64,000 nt of DNA from Bradyrhizobium huanghuaihaiense (GCF_007830635.1 NZ_VLLA01000024.1:59180-123179), one strand, 5' to 3'. Shown: positions 43,428-52,988, numbered from the stretch's first letter. Translations and numbers: made by a program. The notes: generated by a model not told the origin, from the sequence alone.

Positions 43428-44336
43428 ATGCAGGATCCTGTCGCGCGTGCCGCCAACCAGGCGCATCAACGGTCCACCCCCTTGTTCGGGGAAAAGCCCT
43501 CTCATAACTCGGGTCCACGCAACCGTCGGGCGGCCGCCACGCACAGCGGCGGTCAAACCGGTGGTCCGTGCGCACCGCCGGTAGGCAGCAAGACGCCTCG
43601 CCATGATGGCGGAGACAGGGCGAGCCTTGCCGTTCTCCTCCTTACCGGCCTGCTGGTGATTGGCGGGCCAACGGCAGCAGTGTCCGGGCAGAGAGCACCG
43701 GCACGAAGTCAACCGGCGAGCGATCACTACGCATCTCATGTGGCAGAGGCCGCGCAGCGCTTTGGCATTCCGGCTGCATGGATACGAGCCGTCATGCGGG
43801 TCGAGAGCAATGGCGATCGGCGTGCCGTCTCACCCAAAGGCGCACTCGGCCTGATGCAACTCATGCCCAAGACTTGGGCGGACATGCGCGCGCGCTATGG
43901 TCTCGGGCGCGATCCCTTCGATCCCCGTGACAACATCCTCGCCGGCGCCGCCTTTCTTCGCGAACTGCACGACCGTTACGGCTCGCCGGGCTTTCTCGCG
44001 GCCTATAATGCAGGTCCCGGCCGCTACGAGGAGTTTCGGGATAGACACCGTCCACTGCCCGCGGAGACGACAGCCTATGTCGCGGCCATCGTCCCTTTTG
44101 TCGACGCGGAGGGAGCGCCAGGACCTCTTCTCCTCGCGGCTTCTTCTCGTTCATCCTGGACGCGGGCGCCGCTGTTCTTCGACCACGCTGACGGGCCGTC
44201 CCCTGGCGCGCGAGCGGCGCTCGATCAACCCGCGCACGGCGGCTCAGTCGGCACTACGGTGCACGATATTTCGGCGATTGCGCCGCAGTCGGAGGGCCTG
44301 TTCGTCGCGCTCTCGGCCATGGGGCGATCGCAATGA
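43428..44336 (+). CDS. Lytic transglycosylase of the transfer system
   Basis: A 302-residue SLT-type muramidase. A charged N-terminal stretch precedes a membrane/signal helix (ASLAVLLLTGLLVIGGPTAA). The catalytic Glu is at about 126 in AVMRVESNGDRRAVSPKGAL, followed by GLMQLMPKTWADMRARYGLG and FLAAYNAGPGRYEEF. It opens peptidoglycan for the mating pore. It begins 5 bp after the DUF736 stop. The C-terminal 90 residues are low-complexity. Confidence 0.87.
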   Translation: MQDPVARAANQAHQRSTPLFGEKPSHNSGPRNRRAAATHSGGQTGGPCAPPVGSKTPRHDGGDRASLAVLLLTGLLVIGGPTAAVSGQRAPARSQPASDHYASHVAEAAQRFGIPAAWIRAVMRVESNGDRRAVSPKGALGLMQLMPKTWADMRARYGLGRDPFDPRDNILAGAAFLRELHDRYGSPGFLAAYNAGPGRYEEFRDRHRPLPAETTAYVAAIVPFVDAEGAPGPLLLAASSRSSWTRAPLFFDHADGPSPGARAALDQPAHGGSVGTTVHDISAIAPQSEGLFVALSAMGRSQ

Positions 44337-44662
44337 CTGCACGGCATCTTCAACGTCAATGCGCGGATCGCGGTACGTCTGCAGGCACCCTTGTTGCGGC
44401 GGCTGCACATCGGGCAGCTCGCGATATCAGCTGTCAGTTTCCAGGTTCGCTGGCGCCCCTTGACGAACATTCGGTTTGCATTCGAAACGCTGCAACACAG
44501 TCATACGGGCGATGCCTTCGGCCCGCGCTCTACTCGTCGCTTCGCTCCTCACCGAGCCACCCTACGGGTGTCTCGGCCCTTCGCGTAACGATCGCTATCG
44601 CAAACACTCGCAAACAGTGGGGGCTTCCGCGAGTACCGACCGAACGATGGCGAGATAAAAGG
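44337..44662. other. Non-coding region upstream of the relaxase gene
   Basis: No frame here shows a recognisable product. In related ICEs the stretch just before the relaxase gene holds oriT and the relaxase promoter; the repeat cluster that supports this begins at 44663. Confidence 0.5.
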
Positions 44663-44795
44663 CCGCAATGTGCGGCTCGGTCGGTTGGTTGTTTGTGCTG
44701 CTATTTTTCCTCGGGTCCGCAATGTGCGGCTTCGGCGCGCAATGTGCGCTCGACTATCAACCCGTTGCAGGGATTCTGCATTCCGCACATTGTCG
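44663..44795. repeat. oriT-like cluster of four AATGTGCG palindromes
   Basis: CCGCAATGTGCGG occurs exactly at 44663-44675 and 44717-44729. GCGCAATGTGCGC is at 44737-44749, and the reverse complement CGACAATGTGCGG is at 44783-44795. They lie immediately upstream of the relaxase start at 44805. Repeated, partly inverted motifs next to a relaxase gene are the usual anatomy of an origin of transfer or of an autoregulated relaxase promoter. Confidence 0.6.
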
Positions 44796-44804
44796 AGGCT
44801 GGCC

Positions 44805-46544
44805 ATGGCTGAAGACAGCGATTTTCAACCACGGCCCGGCCGCATCCGCTCCTCGAGGAGCCAGCGGGCCAAGCCCTTCATCGCCCAGGCGCTTGCCGCC
44901 GCTCAACGCGCTGGCGGCGGCATTTCGCGAGCCGGCCAGCTCGTCAGCCACCGTCATTCGCGCTTCGGCCGCGGCCGAGCCGCCAGCGTGCGGGCAAACC
45001 GTCTGCTCACCGGCCGCTCGCGTCTGGTGACCATCAAGACCCGGGTCGTCCGGCACAGGGCGAGGTCGGCGCCGCTCGCGACGCATCTCGGCTATCTCCG
45101 GCGCGAAGGCGTGACCCGGGACGGGGAGAAGGCCCACCTGTTCGGCCCGGGCACCGAGGATGCCGATCCCAAGGCCTTCGCCGAGCGCTGTCAGAATGAC
45201 CGCCACCATTTCCGCTTCATCGTCTCCCCCGAGGACGCGCCTGACATGGCCGACCTCAAGGGTTTCGCCCGCGAATTGGTCGGCCAGATGGAAGTGGATC
45301 TGGGTACCAAGCTCGACTGGGTGGGGGTCGATCACTGGAACACCCAGCACCCCCACGTCCACATCATCGTGCGCGGCGTCGCAGAGGACGGCCAAGACCT
45401 CGTCATCTCCCGCGACTACATCAAGGAAGGGATGCGCGCCCGCGCCCAGGACCTGGTCACCCAGGAACTTGGACTGCGCTCCGATCTCGACATTCGTCGC
45501 TCGCTCGAGAGCCAGATCGGAGCCGAGCGCTGGACGCAGCTCGATCGCCAGCTTGTTCGCGATGCAAACCAGCACGGTGTTATCGACCTTGCGCCGCGTC
45601 CCGAGCAGCAGCCCGATCAATTCCATGCGTTGAAGGTTGGCCGGCTGCGACACTTGGAAAGTCTTGGCCTCGCTCATCAACTCGGGCCCGGCCAATGGTC
45701 CATGGACGAGGCCGCCGAAACGACCTTGCGCGAGCTCGGCGAACGCGGCGACATCATCAAGCGTATCCACCGCAGCTTGACCGAACGCGGCATCGAGCGC
45801 GGGAGCGCGAGTTACGTGTTATCAGGCGAAAATCTTGACGTCCCCGTCATCGGGCGTCTCGTTGATCGCGGTCTCGACGACGAGCTCAAGGCGACCGCCT
45901 ATGCCGTGGTCGACGGGGTCGACGGCCGCACCCACCACATCCGGCTGCCCGACCTCGACGCTGCCGGCGACAGCGCGCCAGGCTCAATCGTCGAGCTTCG
46001 CAAATTCGATGACGCAAGAGGGCAGCGTCGCGTGGCGCTTGCCGTCCGCTCCGATCTCTCGATCGAAGCGCAGGTGACCGCGAGCGGCGCGACATGGCTC
46101 GATCGGCAGGCCGTCGCGCGCGACCCTGTGGCGCTTGGCCAGGGCGGCTTCGGCGCCGAGGTCCGCGACGCTATGGAACGGCGGCCCGAGCAGCTCATCG
46201 GGCAGGGGCTCGCCGAACGCCAGGCGCGTGGACTGGTGTTCGCGAAAAACCTTATCGGCACGCTGCGCCGTCGGGAGTTAGAGGATCTCGGCAAGCAGCT
46301 CGCCGCCGAGACCGGTCAGCCGTTCAACCCGTCGGCTAGCGGCGAGTATGTGGCAGGCACCTATCGGCAGCGCTTCGCGCTCGCCTCCGGCCGCTTCGCC
46401 ATGATCGACGACGGTCTCGGCTTCCAGCTCGTGCCTTGGACGCCCTCACTCGATAAACAGCTCGGCCGGCATGTCTCTGGCGTCGCGCGCGCGGATGGCG
46501 GCATCGATTGGGGTTTTGGGCGCAACCGGGGGCTCGGCTTGTGA
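44805..46544 (+). CDS. rlxS: RlxS-type relaxase (DUF3363)
   Basis: A 579-residue MobA/VirD2-related relaxase. A basic N-terminus (RSSRSQRAKPFIAQALAAAQ) precedes the metal-binding triple His at 182, 184 and 186 in NTQHPHVHIIVRGVAEDGQD, and a DUF3363 C-terminal region (AYAVVDGVDGRTHHIRLPDL). In Mesorhizobium, RlxS nicks oriT and pilots the strand. ATG 44805 starts just after the repeat cluster; a longer reading through the repeats is rejected. The stop overlaps a GTG possible start of traG. Confidence 0.88.
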   Translation: MAEDSDFQPRPGRIRSSRSQRAKPFIAQALAAAQRAGGGISRAGQLVSHRHSRFGRGRAASVRANRLLTGRSRLVTIKTRVVRHRARSAPLATHLGYLRREGVTRDGEKAHLFGPGTEDADPKAFAERCQNDRHHFRFIVSPEDAPDMADLKGFARELVGQMEVDLGTKLDWVGVDHWNTQHPHVHIIVRGVAEDGQDLVISRDYIKEGMRARAQDLVTQELGLRSDLDIRRSLESQIGAERWTQLDRQLVRDANQHGVIDLAPRPEQQPDQFHALKVGRLRHLESLGLAHQLGPGQWSMDEAAETTLRELGERGDIIKRIHRSLTERGIERGSASYVLSGENLDVPVIGRLVDRGLDDELKATAYAVVDGVDGRTHHIRLPDLDAAGDSAPGSIVELRKFDDARGQRRVALAVRSDLSIEAQVTASGATWLDRQAVARDPVALGQGGFGAEVRDAMERRPEQLIGQGLAERQARGLVFAKNLIGTLRRRELEDLGKQLAAETGQPFNPSASGEYVAGTYRQRFALASGRFAMIDDGLGFQLVPWTPSLDKQLGRHVSGVARADGGIDWGFGRNRGLGL

Positions 46545-46585
46545 GTGATCCTTCCAATCACCGACGTCAGGAGAGGGCGGCCGCC

Positions 46586-48568
46586 ATGTCGGCGACCAAG
46601 ATTCTTTGGGGGCAGGTCATCATGGTCTTCGGCATCGTCCTGCTCACGATCTGGGCCGCGACGGAATGGACGGCTTGGCGCCTCGGCTTTCAGCCGCAGC
46701 TCGGGCAGCCCTGGTTCGAGCTGCTCCATTTTCCGTTCTACCTTCCGCCTGCCTTCTTCTGGTGGTGGTATGCCTACGATGCTTACGCGCCCTCAATCTT
46801 CACCGAGGGCGCCTTCATCGCGGCATCCGGCGGCATCATCGCTGCGGCGGTCGCGATCGGTATGTCGGTCTGGCGCGCCCGCGAAGCGAAGAATGCCGAG
46901 ACTTATGGGTCCGCGCGGTGGGCGAAGGCAAAGGAGATCGAGCAGGCTGGATTGCTTGGACCCGACGGCGTGGTGCTCGGCCGGTTCGAGCGCACCTATC
47001 TTCGCCATGATGGACCGGAGCATGTCCTGTGCTTCGCACCCACGCGATCGGGCAAGGGCGTCGGCCTCGTCATCCCTTCGCTCTTGACGTGGCCGGGCTC
47101 GGCTATCGTCCACGACCTCAAGGGGGAGAACTGGCAGCTCACTGCCGGCTTTCGCGCCCGACACGGCCGTGTCCTTCTGTTCGATCCGACCAACGCGAAG
47201 TCGTCGGCCTATAACCCGTTGCTCGAGGTGCGCCGCGGCGAGTGGGAGGTGCGCGACGTCCAGAACATTGCCGACATTCTGGTCGACCCGGAGGGCAGCC
47301 TCGAGAAGCGGAACCATTGGGAGAAAACCAGTCACGCCCTGCTGGTCGGCGCGATCCTCCACGTCCTCTATGCCGAGGAAGACAAGACGCTCGCCGGTGT
47401 CGCAGCCTTCTTGTCCGATCCCAAGCGGCCCATTGAGACGACGCTTGCCGCAATGATGCGAACCGCGCATCTCGGCGAGGCCGGTGTTCATCCCGTCGTC
47501 GCGTCCGCTGCCCGCGAGTTGCTGAACAAGTCCGGCAACGAACGCTCCGGTGTCTTGAGCACCGCCATGTCGTTCCTGGGCCTTTACCGAGATCCCGTGG
47601 TGGCGGAGGTGACGCGGTGCTGCGACTGGCGGATTACCGATATCGTTGGCGGAGAGCGAGCGACCACGCTGTACCTTGTCGTGCCGCCCTCCGACATCAA
47701 TCGCACCAAGCCGCTGATCCGTCTGATCCTCAACCAGATAGGCCGCCGCTTGACCGAGGATCTGCAAGCCAAGGCCGGCCGGCGCCGGCTCCTCCTGATG
47801 CTCGACGAATTCCCGGCGCTCGGCCGGCTCGACTTCTTCGAGTCTGCGCTGGCCTTCATGGCCGGATACGGCATCAAGAGTTTCCTGATTGCTCAGTCGC
47901 TGAACCAGATCGAGAAGGCCTACGGGCCCAACAACTCGATCCTTGACAACTGCCACGTCCGGGTCAGCTTTGCGACCAACGACGAGCGCACCGCAAAGCG
48001 CGTGAGCGACGCGCTCGGCACGGCGACCGAGATGAAGGCGATGAAGAACTATGCCGGCAGCCGGCTGGCGCCTTGGCTGGGCCACCTCATGGTGTCGCGG
48101 TCCGAGACCGCCCGCCCGCTGCTCACGCCCGGCGAGATGATGCAGCTCCCGCCCTCCGACGAGATCGTCATGATGTCGGGCCTCCATCCGATTCGGGCGA
48201 AGAAGGCGCGCTATTACGAAGATAGACGTTTCCAGGAGCGCATCATGGCGCCGCCGATGCTGACGAAATCCAATGGCGGCCGGTTGGACGATTGGAGCTC
48301 AAGGCCATTGCCGCCGCGCCCAAGGGCATTGGAGACGTTGAACGACGACCAGACGGATGACGAAGATCCAAAGGCCGCCGACCGCAGGCAGCAGCCGGAA
48401 CTCGATCGAGACACGGTGGAGAATAAGGAACCACTCGAGAACGAGTTCGCTTCGGACCTCGTGGATGAGCTCGATGAAGATGTCCCGCGGATCAGGCGCA
48501 TGAACGACATGATGCAGGGCGTGGCGCGCCAAGCCTCCCTCGATCCCGGCGACGATCTCGGATTGTGA
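46586..48568 (+). CDS. traG: TraG/VirD4 coupling protein
   Basis: A 660-residue hexameric coupling ATPase. Membrane helices occur at the N-terminus (QVIMVFGIVLLTIWAATEW; LPPAFFWWWYAYDA; IIAAAVAIGMSVW). Walker A is CFAPTRSGKGVGLVIPSLL near 150, then HDLKGENWQLTAGFR, and Walker B is LLLMLDEFPALGRLDFFES near 400. It links relaxosome to secretion channel. ATG 46586 is chosen; a GTG at 46541 overlapping the rlxS stop would add 15 residues. It is followed by the CopG-like gene. Confidence 0.94.
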   Translation: MSATKILWGQVIMVFGIVLLTIWAATEWTAWRLGFQPQLGQPWFELLHFPFYLPPAFFWWWYAYDAYAPSIFTEGAFIAASGGIIAAAVAIGMSVWRAREAKNAETYGSARWAKAKEIEQAGLLGPDGVVLGRFERTYLRHDGPEHVLCFAPTRSGKGVGLVIPSLLTWPGSAIVHDLKGENWQLTAGFRARHGRVLLFDPTNAKSSAYNPLLEVRRGEWEVRDVQNIADILVDPEGSLEKRNHWEKTSHALLVGAILHVLYAEEDKTLAGVAAFLSDPKRPIETTLAAMMRTAHLGEAGVHPVVASAARELLNKSGNERSGVLSTAMSFLGLYRDPVVAEVTRCCDWRITDIVGGERATTLYLVVPPSDINRTKPLIRLILNQIGRRLTEDLQAKAGRRRLLLMLDEFPALGRLDFFESALAFMAGYGIKSFLIAQSLNQIEKAYGPNNSILDNCHVRVSFATNDERTAKRVSDALGTATEMKAMKNYAGSRLAPWLGHLMVSRSETARPLLTPGEMMQLPPSDEIVMMSGLHPIRAKKARYYEDRRFQERIMAPPMLTKSNGGRLDDWSSRPLPPRPRALETLNDDQTDDEDPKAADRRQQPELDRDTVENKEPLENEFASDLVDELDEDVPRIRRMNDMMQGVARQASLDPGDDLGL

Positions 48569-48575
48569 GGTAGCC

Positions 48576-49016
48576 ATGATCGGGACAAAAAAGAAGGCTC
48601 AGCTGTCGGTCTATCTCGATCCTGATGTCATGAAGGCGCTATCGGCCTACGCCGCCCGGCGCGAGCAGTCGCTGTCGCTTATCGCGGAAGCCGCGATCGC
48701 TTCCTTTCTGTCGCCGGACGCCGATGAACGGCGAGAGGCTGCTACTGCCAAGCGTCTTGACCAGATCGACCGCCGGATCGCGCGCCTTGAGCGGGATGTC
48801 GGGATTTCGGTCGAGACTATCGCTCTCTTCATCCGCTTCTGGCTCACGACAACACCATCACTCCCCGAACCCGCCGCCAAGGCCGCGAGAGCACAGGCCG
48901 GAGCGCGTTATGATAATTTCCTTGCCGCATTGGGCCGCCGGCTCAATCAAGGGCCGAAACTGCGGCAAGAAATCCCGGAGGATGCCCAGCAGACTGACTC
49001 GTCCCCAGGCGAGTGA
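48576..49016 (+). CDS. CopG-family ribbon-helix-helix protein of the traG-trb junction
   Basis: A 146-residue protein with N-terminal RHH (KKAQLSVYLDPDVMKALSAY, SLSLIAEAAIASFLSPD) and a helical tail (KRLDQIDRRIARLERDVGIS, ETIALFIRFWLTTTPSLPE). It normally stands between traG and trbB and is thought to regulate trb expression. Its 3' end now overlaps a trbB fragment directly, meaning the start of trbB has been lost. The last residues may differ from the ancestral tail. Confidence 0.85.
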   Translation: MIGTKKKAQLSVYLDPDVMKALSAYAARREQSLSLIAEAAIASFLSPDADERREAATAKRLDQIDRRIARLERDVGISVETIALFIRFWLTTTPSLPEPAAKAARAQAGARYDNFLAALGRRLNQGPKLRQEIPEDAQQTDSSPGE

Positions 49017-49114
49017 TGCTCAACCCCGACGGTCGGCTCTGGATCGATTGGCTGTCTGGCGGGTTGGAGGATAGCGGACGAACGATGTCCGCCGCCGACG
49101 GCGAGCGGATCGTG
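49013..49114 (+). pseudogene. trbB: trbB remnant
   Basis: About 34 codons read MLNPDGRLWIDWLSGGLEDS followed by GRTMSAADGERIV, a match to the early part of TrbB, the transfer ATPase. The first 40 or so codons and everything after this piece, including Walker motifs, are absent. It begins inside the CopG stop and breaks off into unrelated sequence at about 49,114. No other gene is supported up to 49,303. Confidence 0.8.
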
Positions 49115-49303
49115 GACCATCCAAAAAGTGTTAGGCGACCCGCGTGCTCAACTGCGAAATGCATGCCCTCCCCTGGATCAACTCGATCAGAGGCGACCCC
49201 CTGGCCCCGTATGCGACCGTCTGATGCGAGCTATATCCCTCGACGGCCTGCCAGGATCGACTGCGACCTAGCGAGTGATGTCAACGGGATGAGGGGGGAT
49301 CCT

Positions 49304-49460
49304 GTGTTTGCGACAATTGTACAAGCGTTGCCAAGATTGCCTCAGTCGAAGACACGGATAGTGTTCGCACATTCACGCTCGATTTCCCAGACTGGTTAAC
49401 CAATGACCTCGCCATTGAAGCGGGCGTATCTTTAGACGGTGTGTGTCTCAAGGCGACGAC
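49304..49460 (+). pseudogene. Fragment of riboflavin synthase alpha-like (lumazine-binding) gene
   Basis: GTG 49304, preceded by GAGGGGGG, opens VFATIVQ; one frame shift later it continues SVEDTDSVRTFTLDFPDWL, LAIEAGVSLDGVCLKAT. This corresponds to the N-terminal barrel of riboflavin synthase alpha-type proteins (MFTGIVQ... FTLDFP... VSVDGVCLT). The frame is broken near 49,320 and homology ends by about 49,460. The region to 49,650 holds nothing else recognised. Confidence 0.65.
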
Positions 49461-49650
49461 TGGCATTTCTTCCACCCGAGTTCTTCTCGACTCCAATCGA
49501 GCGAGTAAGCCAGGAGCCAATCAGCGCGCCGCGCCCGTGACTTGCTGGCGGAGTTGCGGCTATTATGTGTTTGCGAACAGGATCAACGAGATTTTGTCAG
49601 GCCCCATCCGTTGATCTATCTTCGGTCGGGCTTCTAGAGACAAACCGCCG

Positions 49651-50046
49651 ATGATGAAGACGTACACCGGCTCGTGTCACTGCGGCACCGTCCGTTTCGA
49701 GATCGACGCCGATATCGACCATGTGCGGGTTTGCGACTGCTCTATCTGCTCGAAGCGTGGCGCGCTGATTTATCGCGTCGCCGAGGGCGACTTCCGGCTC
49801 CTGACGCCCCTCCAGGAGTTGTCGGTCTATCGCTGGGGTTTATTCACTGCGGCTGACTATTTTTGCCCGGTTTGCGGTATTTTGCCGTTCCGCAAACCAA
49901 GCCAGCCCACCGCAGCAGAACGCGAAGCCGGCATTCGGCCGTTCGACGGATGGGCAGTGAACGTGCGTTGCCTGAAGGACTTCGATCCGTTTTCAGTGCC
50001 CGTTCGGCAGATTCACGGCAGCAGGCTGACAATTGATTCGCCATAG
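49651..50046 (+). CDS. GFA-family (CENP-V/GFA zinc-binding) protein
   Basis: A 131-residue GFA domain protein: YTGSCHCGTVRFEIDADIDH, VCDCSICSKRGALIYRV, FCPVCGILPFRKPSQP. The Cys pairs CHC, CDCSIC and CPVC form the two zinc sites. Family members were named for glutathione-dependent formaldehyde activation, but most have unknown roles. It appears intact amid broken genes, so it is either recently arrived cargo or under selection. Two ATGs begin the frame (MM). Confidence 0.82.
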   Translation: MMKTYTGSCHCGTVRFEIDADIDHVRVCDCSICSKRGALIYRVAEGDFRLLTPLQELSVYRWGLFTAADYFCPVCGILPFRKPSQPTAAEREAGIRPFDGWAVNVRCLKDFDPFSVPVRQIHGSRLTIDSP

Positions 50047-50149
50047 CGGCCCTTGCCATGGACTTTCCGTTCGACTGCACGTGTTTATAATTGGTGATGT
50101 TCGTTGGACGTCGGCACTCAAAGAACGAAATCGGCCCTTTCCACCACGC

Positions 50150-50629
50150 TGAGTTTGGGAGTAGTGCCACTTCATAGCCGAGCATCGGGAAAACCTTCAG
50201 AAGATGCTCGTTTTCGACAGGCATCCTCGAAATCATGACGCGTCTCTTGATCGGTCGCGTGGATGGCCGGCCAAGGCGGAAGCGATGAACACGCGTCGAT
50301 GATAGTGGCGTGCCTGTCCGAGTTCCTTGTCGCCGGCTCGCCTGTCACGCGTTCGAGACCCGCTGCGGCGTCGATCAGGCCGCGATCGAATAAACCCAGC
50401 CGTCGAACGCACTCGCTCGCGTCAGGTTTTCAAGGGAAAGATCAAACGCACTGTGCAGGCGCGCTTCAATACCTGTCCCGGGCAACGCGGGAACGCCCGA
50501 CTCCAATTCCTTCCTTACGACCGGGCGTCCAGGCTCATCTATCGTCGCGTAGCCGCGTCGGCCGAGTTCGGTCAGCAGCGTGGACTTCCCACAGCCGGGG
50601 CATCCCGAGATCACGGCGAATCGATCAGA
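50150..50629 (-). pseudogene. Decayed AAA_28-type ATPase gene
   Basis: Reverse-strand frames give, in order, SDRFAVISGCPGCGKSTLL (Walker A), ELGRRGYATIDEPGRPVVRK, GWVYSI, then after a frame change FDRGLIDAAAGLERVTGEPA, and after another VFPMLGYEVALLP. Together these follow the AAA_28 family, but at least two frameshifts break it. No start codon is obvious. The 383 bp to its right (50630-51012) hold nothing recognised. Confidence 0.75.
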
Positions 50630-51012
50630 TATTCTTCAAGCTCAATTGGCGCTCCAATAGACTTGCCTGATGAGGCGTAATCTCCGCGCCTTTGCGCCTC
50701 CGGACACATCACACGTGGACTACGAAAGATCGCCCCAGTGGGGATGAACCCGGTTGCCGTGGTCAATCGGCTGCGTACAAATGGTTGAAAAAGTCGAGGC
50801 AATTGCGATTATCGAAGTCTCCTCTTCCGATGCGACCGCGCCCGCCAATGCATTTCGCGAACCTGCATCCGGCAACCAGTCGTCACTCACTCCCGTGCTG
50901 TGAAACGCACTCCAATTTAATCACAGCCCTGTTCGGCCGGCAAAGAAGGCTTGTCGGGCGAAATTGGTGTTCTAAGTCCCTCAATTGGCTACGTAGAAGC
51001 CGTTGAAATTCG

Positions 51013-51294
51013 CTATTTTTTCTTGCGACGTGGACCCGCTGGCTTGCGGCTTTTAGGCAAGGTCTTCGGAGACCTAGCACCTTTGGGCGGCAGAACAAAG
51101 AACTCGGACAACTGCACGTCCAGCGTTTCGGCGATGCGGTCGAGAAGATCAATCGTCGGGTTCTTCGATTGCCGCTCAAGACTACTCATGTAGGAGCGGT
51201 CGATCCCGGCCTTCCAAGCCAATTGCTCCTGCGAGATACCCCGATTCACGCGAATCCGACGCACATTCCAGGCTACAATCGCACGAGTTTTCAT
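51013..51294 (-). CDS. XRE-family regulator
   Basis: A 93-residue protein with an intact HTH_3 domain: AWNVRRIRVNRGISQEQLAW, GIDRSYMSSLERQSKNPTID, LLDRIAETLDVQLSEFFVL, and a Lys/Arg-rich tail ending RRKKK. It stands alone between fossil genes, and its target is unknown. A regulator of this kind often survives from a lost toxin, phage or restriction locus. Confidence 0.8.
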   Translation of the reverse strand: MKTRAIVAWNVRRIRVNRGISQEQLAWKAGIDRSYMSSLERQSKNPTIDLLDRIAETLDVQLSEFFVLPPKGARSPKTLPKSRKPAGPRRKKK

Positions 51295-51459
51295 ACGTCA
51301 ACTCATGCCATGGTGCTAGGCCTCAAAACACTGGCTATAATCCCGCTATTATTTCTTGGTCGGTGTTCCTCGACGTGATCTAGCCTCAAACGCGGCCGGG
51401 ACCGTGATCGATGCACGTGGGCAGTCGGCGTCCCACGCGCTTCGCACGATGCCCGCGGC

Positions 51460-51640
51460 TTAGGATGTCGACAGTGTATCGGGGTATTTCGCCTCTAAGC
51501 TTTGGCCTATCTCCGAAAAAGCGCTCAAGACCGCATCGATCTGATCCCGTCCTATTCCAGCGTAGATGACCAACCGTACGTATCGATCGCCATAAGGGAC
51601 GACAAGCACGCCCAATCCCGCTTCACCCAGCGTCCAAGAT
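51460..51640 (-). pseudogene. C-terminal scrap of a PLP-dependent lyase-like gene
   Basis: The frame reads TLGEAGLGVLVVPYGDRYVR, then LVIYAGIGRDQIDAVLSAFS and stop. The pattern (pro-gly turn, RLVIHAGI, helix) resembles the end of threonine-aldolase or aminotransferase-like PLP enzymes. It is joined abruptly at about 51,640 to the permease fragment on the same strand. The family assignment is tentative. Confidence 0.4.
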
Positions 51641-51908
51641 TTGAGGGCAGGAGCTCCGGAAAGACGTAGAACCACAGGAACATCTGGATCAGCAATGGCA
51701 CGTTCCGAAAGAGAGCTGTGTAGACGAAGCCTATTCCACGCACCGCTCTCGATCGAGCAGTGCGGGCTGTACCGACTAAGGTTCCGATCGCAAGCGCTAG
51801 GAGGAAGCTCACCACCGCCATGACTATTGTGAGACGCAGACCTTCCAGCAGCCATCCAAGCTGCGGCTGCTGGAAGAGAATACTCCAGTTCCAATTGTAG
51901 GAGAGCAT
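51640..51908 (-). pseudogene. N-terminal fragment of amino-acid ABC permease (GltJ-like)
   Basis: Reads MLSYNWNWSILFQQPQLGWL, then LLEGLRLTIVMAVVSFLLAL, TLVGTARTARSRAVRGIGFV, LFRNVPLLIQMFLWFYVFPE. This is the first 90 residues of a GltJ/HisMQ-type permease, cut before the EAA loop. It starts 12 bp after the binding-protein fragment, keeping the ancestral operon order. Confidence 0.75.
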
Positions 51909-51920
51909 TCGACCCAGCCG

Positions 51921-52285
51921 CTATTGAGGGACTGCTTGCGCTTGCAAAACGGTCTCGAGCTTCTCGCTCAGTGGAATTCCAAATTGGTCAAACCACTTGT
52001 GGTAGAGAGATGTTATCTCTCCCGAGCGAAAGAGCTCGGCCAGCGTCTTGTTGACAGCCAAGCGAAACGCAGAGTCGTCACGGCGCATCATTAACCCGTA
52101 CGGCTCGAAGGAGAGCGGGCGGCCGACGACCTCCAGACGGTCGCGAGCCGGCTTTTGTCGCAAAGTGTAGAGGATCGCGTCGTCCGAACAAAACGCGTCG
52201 GCGCGATCGCTATCGACAGCCAAGAGTCCTTCTGAAAAATTCGAGATGTTTAGGATTTTCACGTTTGGGACCTTTAGTTTCTGGA
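51921..52285 (-). pseudogene. C-terminal half of amino-acid ABC substrate-binding protein (GltI-like)
   Basis: Reads KLKVPNVKILNISNFSEGLL, RADAFCSDDAILYTLRQKPA, EPYGLMMRRDDSAFRLAVNK, SGEITSLYHKWFDQFGIPL. This is the second lobe of an SBP_bac_3 protein. The 5' half was removed by the IS66 insertion/deletion whose edge lies at about 52,285. It was originally upstream of the permease fragment in one operon. Confidence 0.8.
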
Positions 52286-52566
52286 CCCATCTGCGCCGCC
52301 GAGATCGATACTGCGCCGTCCGACGCCGAAGGCCATATGAACTTGCCGCGATCCAGGCGCTTGGCGTAGAGCGACATGCCCAGCCCGTCATGCCAGAGGA
52401 TCTTGACCAGATCGCCGCGGCGACCCCGGAAGATGTAGAGATCGCCAGCATGAGGATCGCGCTTCAGGCTCTCCTGGACCGCAAGCGCCAGGCTTTGCAT
52501 CCCGCGGCGCATGTCGGTGTGGCCGGTGGCGATCCAGACCCTGACGCCGCTCGGGATCGGGATCAT
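52285..52566 (-). pseudogene. tnpB: IS66 TnpB, 3'-truncated
   Basis: Reads MIPIPSGVRVWIATGHTDMR, LYIFRGRRGDLVKILWHDGL, GMSLYAKRLDRGKFIWPSA, then AAQMG and a switch to unrelated residues. IS66 TnpB proteins are about 115 residues; the last ten or so are lost. Its start overlaps the tnpA stop by four bases. Confidence 0.88.
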
Positions 52567-52988
52567 CGCCGTCTCAGAAGCTCAAGAACCCGCTGCAGCG
52601 CCTCCGCGTCCACGTCCCGGTCAACGCGCACGCGACAGCCGCCCCCAAGCTCGATCTCGATAATGCCGGCCCGTGCACGTTGCGCAGGCGGTGAAGACAC
52701 CGGTTGTGGCGCGCCACTCGAGATCGGAGCCGCCGCAGGCGTCATCTCAACCGGAACAAGCACCGGCGCGGCATCCCCGCTCAACTTGCCTTCCCGCGCC
52801 AACCGGCGCCACGTGAACAATTGGCTTGTCGACAGCCCGTTACGTCGTGCCGTGACCGACACCAGACGTGGCCCGCCATAGCTCTCGGTGACGATTCGCT
52901 GCTTTTCTTCCAATGTCCAACGACGTCGAGCGCCTGTCGAGACGACTTCAAGTCGGGAAACCTTCGGCATAGGCATATGGTCAGTCAT
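52563..52988 (-). CDS. tnpA: IS66 TnpA-like protein
   Basis: A 141-residue protein: HTH region RRWTLEEKQRIVTESYGGPR, LVSVTARRNGLSTSQLFTWR, a linker and a C-terminal IEIELGGGCRVRVDRDVDAE. This is the IS66 accessory TnpA (IS3-TnpA-like HTH), and it looks intact. Without tnpC it cannot drive transposition. Confidence 0.88.
   Translation of the reverse strand: MTDHMPMPKVSRLEVVSTGARRRWTLEEKQRIVTESYGGPRLVSVTARRNGLSTSQLFTWRRLAREGKLSGDAAPVLVPVEMTPAAAPISSGAPQPVSSPPAQRARAGIIEIELGGGCRVRVDRDVDAEALQRVLELLRRR

Noticed and set aside
44757..45770. 337-codon antisense frame across the relaxase gene
   Set aside because: Shadow of the relaxase gene; composition-driven.
46793..48187. 464-codon antisense frame across traG
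   Set aside because: Shadow of traG; no domain.
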